From Marinomonas aquimarina (GTDB lineage Bacteria; Pseudomonadota; Gammaproteobacteria; Pseudomonadales; Marinomonadaceae), in contig NZ_FLOC01000009.1 in the NCBI RefSeq assembly GCF_900089755.1, positions 62,001-126,000 of the forward strand: a stretch of 64,000 bases of DNA, written 5' to 3'. The translations under genes were made by a program, and so were the position numbers. This document shows, one piece after another, positions 60,813 to 64,000 of this stretch. Position 1 is the stretch's first letter. Each line of letters begins with the position of its first letter. The notes under the pieces were generated by a model. That model was not told the DNA's origin and searched no databases. It saw only the letters and a program-made list of their open reading frames with translations.

Positions 60813-61682
60813 ATGACAAAGGTTCTGATAGCAGGTTGTGGCGATTTAGGTCAGGGAGTGGCGCGCCATTTTATTGAGCAAGGGCATGAGGTCACCGGTA
60901 TTCGCCGTTCTGGGAAAGTGTTTCCTGAAGGCGTGCAGGGCATCACCCATGATCTTGTCACATTGCCGACTCAGCAATGGCCGGATGCAGAGTTGGTGTA
61001 TTTGATTATGACACCCACGGGACGCAGTGCCGAAGCCTACCAAGCGGCGTATGTGGACACGGCCAGTGCCTTGGTAGCGGCTTACCAAGGACGGCCACAG
61101 CCAAACGTCATTTTTGTTTCCAGCACCAGCGTTTATGGGCAAAATCGTGGTGAGTGGATTGATGATCAAAGCCAAGCCGTGGCGGCATCTGAAACCGCAG
61201 AAAAACTGCTCGCCGCCGAGCAGGTGTTGCGTGACGGCCTATCGGGCACGGCGCTGCGCTGTTCCGGCATCTATGGCCCGAGTCGTTATCGTTTAATCGA
61301 GGGAGTACGCCGTGGCGATGTGTGGACGGTCAATCAGTGGACCAACCGCATTCATCGCGATGATGTGGTGTCGGCCTTGTGTCTATTGGGAGAGCAGACG
61401 CTGGCTGGAACCGCGCTGCCGTCGCATCTGATCGCTAGCGATGGTCAACCGACCTCCATGTGGGAAGTGAAACTATGGCTCGCAGCCCGTTTGCAAGTGC
61501 CGCCACCGCTACCGGATAGCATCAAGTTGACCGATTATCTGCCCGCTCGTGGTAAGCGTATCGTAACGACAGTGCTGCGCGAATTGGGGTGGACGCCGAA
61601 ATACCCATCCTATGTGGCGGGGTATGAAAGCATGATGGCCGACTATCATGAGTGGTTAGCGCATAGGAATGCAGGCTTGTAA
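60813..61682 (+). CDS. NAD(P)-dependent epimerase-like extended SDR protein
   Basis: A 289-residue atypical or extended short-chain dehydrogenase, similar to E. coli YeeZ in pattern. The dinucleotide-binding start is VLIAGCGDLGQGVARHFIEQ (residues 4-23); VIFVSSTSVYG (near 98-108) holds the Ser/Thr-Tyr region, but the usual YxxxK is replaced by TAEKLLAAEQ, so catalysis may differ. The substrate is unknown. Divergent from oxyR; could be part of the peroxide response if the shared region is used, which is not shown. Confidence 0.78.
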   Translation: MTKVLIAGCGDLGQGVARHFIEQGHEVTGIRRSGKVFPEGVQGITHDLVTLPTQQWPDAELVYLIMTPTGRSAEAYQAAYVDTASALVAAYQGRPQPNVIFVSSTSVYGQNRGEWIDDQSQAVAASETAEKLLAAEQVLRDGLSGTALRCSGIYGPSRYRLIEGVRRGDVWTVNQWTNRIHRDDVVSALCLLGEQTLAGTALPSHLIASDGQPTSMWEVKLWLAARLQVPPPLPDSIKLTDYLPARGKRIVTTVLRELGWTPKYPSYVAGYESMMADYHEWLAHRNAGL

Positions 61683-61698
61683 CCCCCTCCCAGACAAC

Positions 61699-61736
61699 AA
61701 AAAAGGCGCTTGGATTGCTCCAAGCGCCTTTCTTTT
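61699..61736. terminator. Bidirectional terminator between the epimerase gene and ridA
   Basis: AAAAGGCGCTTGGA-TTGC-TCCAAGCGCCTTT, with A and T runs on each side. Confidence 0.9.
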
Positions 61737-61754
61737 CGGCTCGATAACAGAAGC

Positions 61755-62141
61755 TTAGTCTTCTAGTACCATCACGCCTTCGATTTCAACCGCAACGCCT
61801 TTTGGTAGCGCGCGAACGCCTAGTGCTGCACGAGCTGGGTATGGTTCAACGAAGAATTTTGTCATCACTTCGTTGACTAGAGCGAAGTTGCCTAGGTCAG
61901 TCATGTAGATGTTTAGCTTAACGATGTCTTTTAGAGAACCGCCAGCGGCTTCACATACTGCTTGTAGGTTTTGGAAAACTTGAGTCGTTTGCTCGGCAAC
62001 GTCGTCGCTGATCACTTCCATTGTTGCTGGAACCAGTGGGATTTGGCCAGATAGGTAAACCGTGTTACCCGCACGAACTGCTTGAGAGTATGGGCCGATC
62101 GCTGCCGGTGCGTTTTCAGAGAAGATCACTTGTTTTGCCAT
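61755..62141 (-). CDS. ridA: Enamine/imine deaminase RidA
   Basis: A 128-residue YjgF/YER057c-family protein that hydrolyses reactive 2-aminoacrylate-type enamines and imines produced by PLP enzymes. Family signatures: [20 protein letters not shown] (near 16-35), the catalytic Arg in [26 protein letters not shown] end (arginine near 104, in PARAALGV) and the terminal Glu. A trimer in known members. It follows spoT by 41 bases, the common spoT-ridA pairing. Codon use is biased like a well-expressed gene. Confidence 0.94.
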   Translation of the reverse strand: MAKQVIFSENAPAAIGPYSQAVRAGNTVYLSGQIPLVPATMEVISDDVAEQTTQVFQNLQAVCEAAGGSLKDIVKLNIYMTDLGNFALVNEVMTKFFVEPYPARAALGVRALPKGVAVEIEGVMVLED

Positions 62142-62182
62142 GATGTGGAATCCTTAAAGATTAATCAATTAGCACTGCTTGA

Positions 62183-64000
62183 TCAGCGACTCACGAGGGT
62201 TTCACGGGTCACTTTCTCAACACAGCGCACAGCTTTAATACGACGCATCACATCGGCCAAGCCAACACGGCTGGAAATGGCGATGTTGAGACGTAAACGG
62301 GAAATCTTACCGCGCTCAATGATATCCAAGTTCGACACTTGGAAGTCGGTATCCGTGATGGAGCTGGCGATTTTTGCCACCGCACCACGTTCGTTCATAT
62401 AGCTGACGATGAGACTAACATTCAGCTCTTCCTCGATTTCTTTACTCCAGGTCATACGGATGTAGCGCTCTGGGTTAGCGAGGTGGTCTTGAATGTTCGG
62501 ACAGCTCTGATGATGAATGATTACGCCTTTGTCCACTTGCACGTAGCCGACAATCGGGTCACCCGGGATCGGCGAACAACATTTGGCGTAGGAAATCAGC
62601 ATGCCTTCGGAGCCGTTCACTTTCAACGACTTCGGTGTGATCAGTTCATCTTCATTAAAGTTCGGGAATAACTGACGCGCGACCACATAGCCCACATGAC
62701 GACCTTTACCAATGGACTCCAGTAGGTCGTCCATGTTTTCAAGGTGGTGTGATGCCAGTACCACCTGAATTTGCTCGTCGGTCAGCTCTTCTACTGTGGT
62801 GCGGAACGCATTCAAGGAGCGCGTCAGCAGTCGGTAACCAAAGGAAATGGCGTTTTCACGCTGTTTCGATTTCAGGTAATGGCGGATGTTGGTGCGGGCT
62901 TTACCGGTGATGGCAAAACTCAACCAAGCGACGTTTGGCTGGGCGCTTTTCGCGGTGATGACTTCAACGGTTTGACCACTTTCCAACTGTGTACTCAGTG
63001 GCGCTAGACGACGGTTGATACGACAGGAAATACAGGTGTTACCGATTTCCGTGTGCACGCCGTAAGCAAAGTCCACGGGGGTCGCACCAGACGGTAGTTC
63101 GATGATTTCCCCTTTCGGTGTAAACACATACACTTCATCAGGGAAAAGGTCGCTTTTAACGTTGTCGATGAACTCCATCGGGTTGTGCGCTTTTTCTTGA
63201 ATCTCAAGTAAGCTTTTCACCCACTTGGTGGCACGCTCGTGGTTGGTCGCTGTGGTAATGGCCTGACCTTGAGATTTGTAGGTCCAGTGCGCGGCGATAC
63301 CATTGATCGCCACCATATCCATCTCTTGAGTACGGATTTGTACTTCTAGTGGTAAACCGTTGTTGCCCACGACGGTGGTGTGCAACGACTGGTAACCGTT
63401 CGATTTGGGTACGGCAATGTAATCTTTGAAGCGGCCTTCGATCGGTTTAAACAGGGCATGAATCACCCCTAAGATGCGGTAACAGCTGTCTTGGCGATCG
63501 GTGACGATACGCACACCCATGACATCCATGATTTCTTCCAGAGAACGGCGTTTCTTGTGCATTTTCTGGTAGATGCTGTAGGTATGCTTCTCACGCACGC
63601 TGATGGTGGCATCGATATAGTCTGCCGCCAATTCCGAGCGAATAAAGTCCTCAAGCTTTTGCATGGCCTTTTCACGCTGGCCGTAGCGCTTATTAATCGC
63701 GCGCTTGAGCATGCGCGCACGCATCGGGTAGTAGGCTTCGAAGGCCAAGGACTCTAGGTCCACTTTGACATCGTACATACCGAGGCGGTTGGCAATAGGC
63801 GCGTAAATATCGAGGGTTTCGCGGGCAATGCGGCGTTTCTTGTGGCCTGGCATGGCATCAAGGGTACGCATGTTATGCAGACGGTCGGCCAGTTTCACCA
63901 TGATGACACGAATGTCATCGGCCATGGCCATGGCCATTTTTTGGAAGTTGTGGGCTTGTTTCTCTAGCTGGCTATTGAACTCAAGGTGAGTCAGCTTACT
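62183..64000 (-). CDS. spoT: Bifunctional (p)ppGpp synthase/hydrolase SpoT, 5' end cut off by the window
   Basis: The reading frame continues past base 64000. The visible 605 residues start SKLTHLEFNSQLEKQAHNFQ, inside the HD hydrolase domain (VKLADRLHNMRT), then the synthetase (YSIYQKMHKKRRSLEEIMDV, FKDYIAVPKSNGYQSLHTTV), TGS (VYVFTPKGEIIELPSGATPV), helical, zinc-finger-like (AKCCSPIPGDPIVGYV, HHQSCPNI) and ACT domains. About 100 N-terminal residues are missing. Intact HD motif and the following ridA gene favour SpoT over RelA. It sets ppGpp levels under carbon, fatty-acid and phosphate stress. Confidence 0.94.
   Translation of the reverse strand, partial: SKLTHLEFNSQLEKQAHNFQKMAMAMADDIRVIMVKLADRLHNMRTLDAMPGHKKRRIARETLDIYAPIANRLGMYDVKVDLESLAFEAYYPMRARMLKRAINKRYGQREKAMQKLEDFIRSELAADYIDATISVREKHTYSIYQKMHKKRRSLEEIMDVMGVRIVTDRQDSCYRILGVIHALFKPIEGRFKDYIAVPKSNGYQSLHTTVVGNNGLPLEVQIRTQEMDMVAINGIAAHWTYKSQGQAITTATNHERATKWVKSLLEIQEKAHNPMEFIDNVKSDLFPDEVYVFTPKGEIIELPSGATPVDFAYGVHTEIGNTCISCRINRRLAPLSTQLESGQTVEVITAKSAQPNVAWLSFAITGKARTNIRHYLKSKQRENAISFGYRLLTRSLNAFRTTVEELTDEQIQVVLASHHLENMDDLLESIGKGRHVGYVVARQLFPNFNEDELITPKSLKVNGSEGMLISYAKCCSPIPGDPIVGYVQVDKGVIIHHQSCPNIQDHLANPERYIRMTWSKEIEEELNVSLIVSYMNERGAVAKIASSITDTDFQVSNLDIIERGKISRLRLNIAISSRVGLADVMRRIKAVRCVEKVTRETLVSR

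Noticed and set aside
1..64000. CRISPR arrays, prophage, toxin-antitoxin pairs, tRNA or rRNA genes
   Set aside because: I found no regular short repeats with spacers, no phage structural or integrase genes and no RNA gene signatures on either strand by reading; a covariance-model scan was not possible.

Overview
The window is chromosomal DNA of a marine-type gammaproteobacterium, probably an Oceanospirillales-like relative of the pseudomonads. Three things support this. The order spoT, ridA, oxyR, recG, ubiC, ubiA, phoB, phoR, phoU, pstB, pstA, pstC, pstS from 64 kb back to 35 kb matches my memory of the P. aeruginosa PA5338-PA5369 region. TRAP-type solute uptake is prominent, and the pst permeases are of the long form. 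The genus cannot be fixed by eye. Genes are densely packed (53 CDS called) and base composition looks even. I see no rRNA, tRNA, CRISPR array, prophage or transposase.

Left part (0-14 kb): a truncated propionyl/acetyl-CoA synthetase-like gene; a TrmB-type regulator; the sulfur-transfer set tcdA, csdE and csdA with a LysE exporter among them; a MocR-like regulator with a long acidic tail; a class V PLP enzyme lacking the desulfurase cysteine; a DsbA-family protein; an aspartate/aromatic aminotransferase; a small PA3496-like protein; uvrD. Intergenic REP-like hairpin elements lie at 2.4 kb and 13.6-13.8 kb.

Middle part (14-35 kb): a Gfo/Idh/MocA oxidoreductase; three tandem TRAP solute-binding lipoprotein genes, each with its own terminator and two with near-identical sigma70 promoters; a PAS-GGDEF diguanylate cyclase; an iron-type cell-surface signalling set (ECF sigma factor, FecR-like anti-sigma with a twin-arginine motif, TonB receptor with an STN domain) behind a Fur-box-like site; proline catabolism (AraC regulator, PutA, and a separately encoded PutA C-terminal domain with a hairpin repeat between them); a quinone oxidoreductase; TRAP permeases without a local binding protein, the likely partners of the three orphan binding proteins; and an operon of a PepSY membrane protein, a CxxC membrane-anchored protein and a small secreted protein predicted to begin with histidine.

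Right part (35-64 kb): the phosphate regulon (pstS, then pstC-pstA-pstB-phoU behind an internal terminator and a clear Pho box; phoB-phoR further on). Between phoU and phoR lie a periplasmic SUOX-fold protein, a hybrid histidine kinase that has lost its phospho-acceptor residues, an intact Hpt protein, cysZ and a response regulator. Then come ubiA, ubiC and an HDOD protein; a general amino-acid ABC transporter (aapJQMP) with a convincing sigma54 promoter; lrp; a helix-hairpin-helix protein; recG-oxyR; an NAD-dependent epimerase; ridA; and a truncated spoT. The least explained units are the SUOX-protein/pseudo-kinase/Hpt operon, the PepSY/CxxC/His-protein operon and the two families of hairpin repeats.
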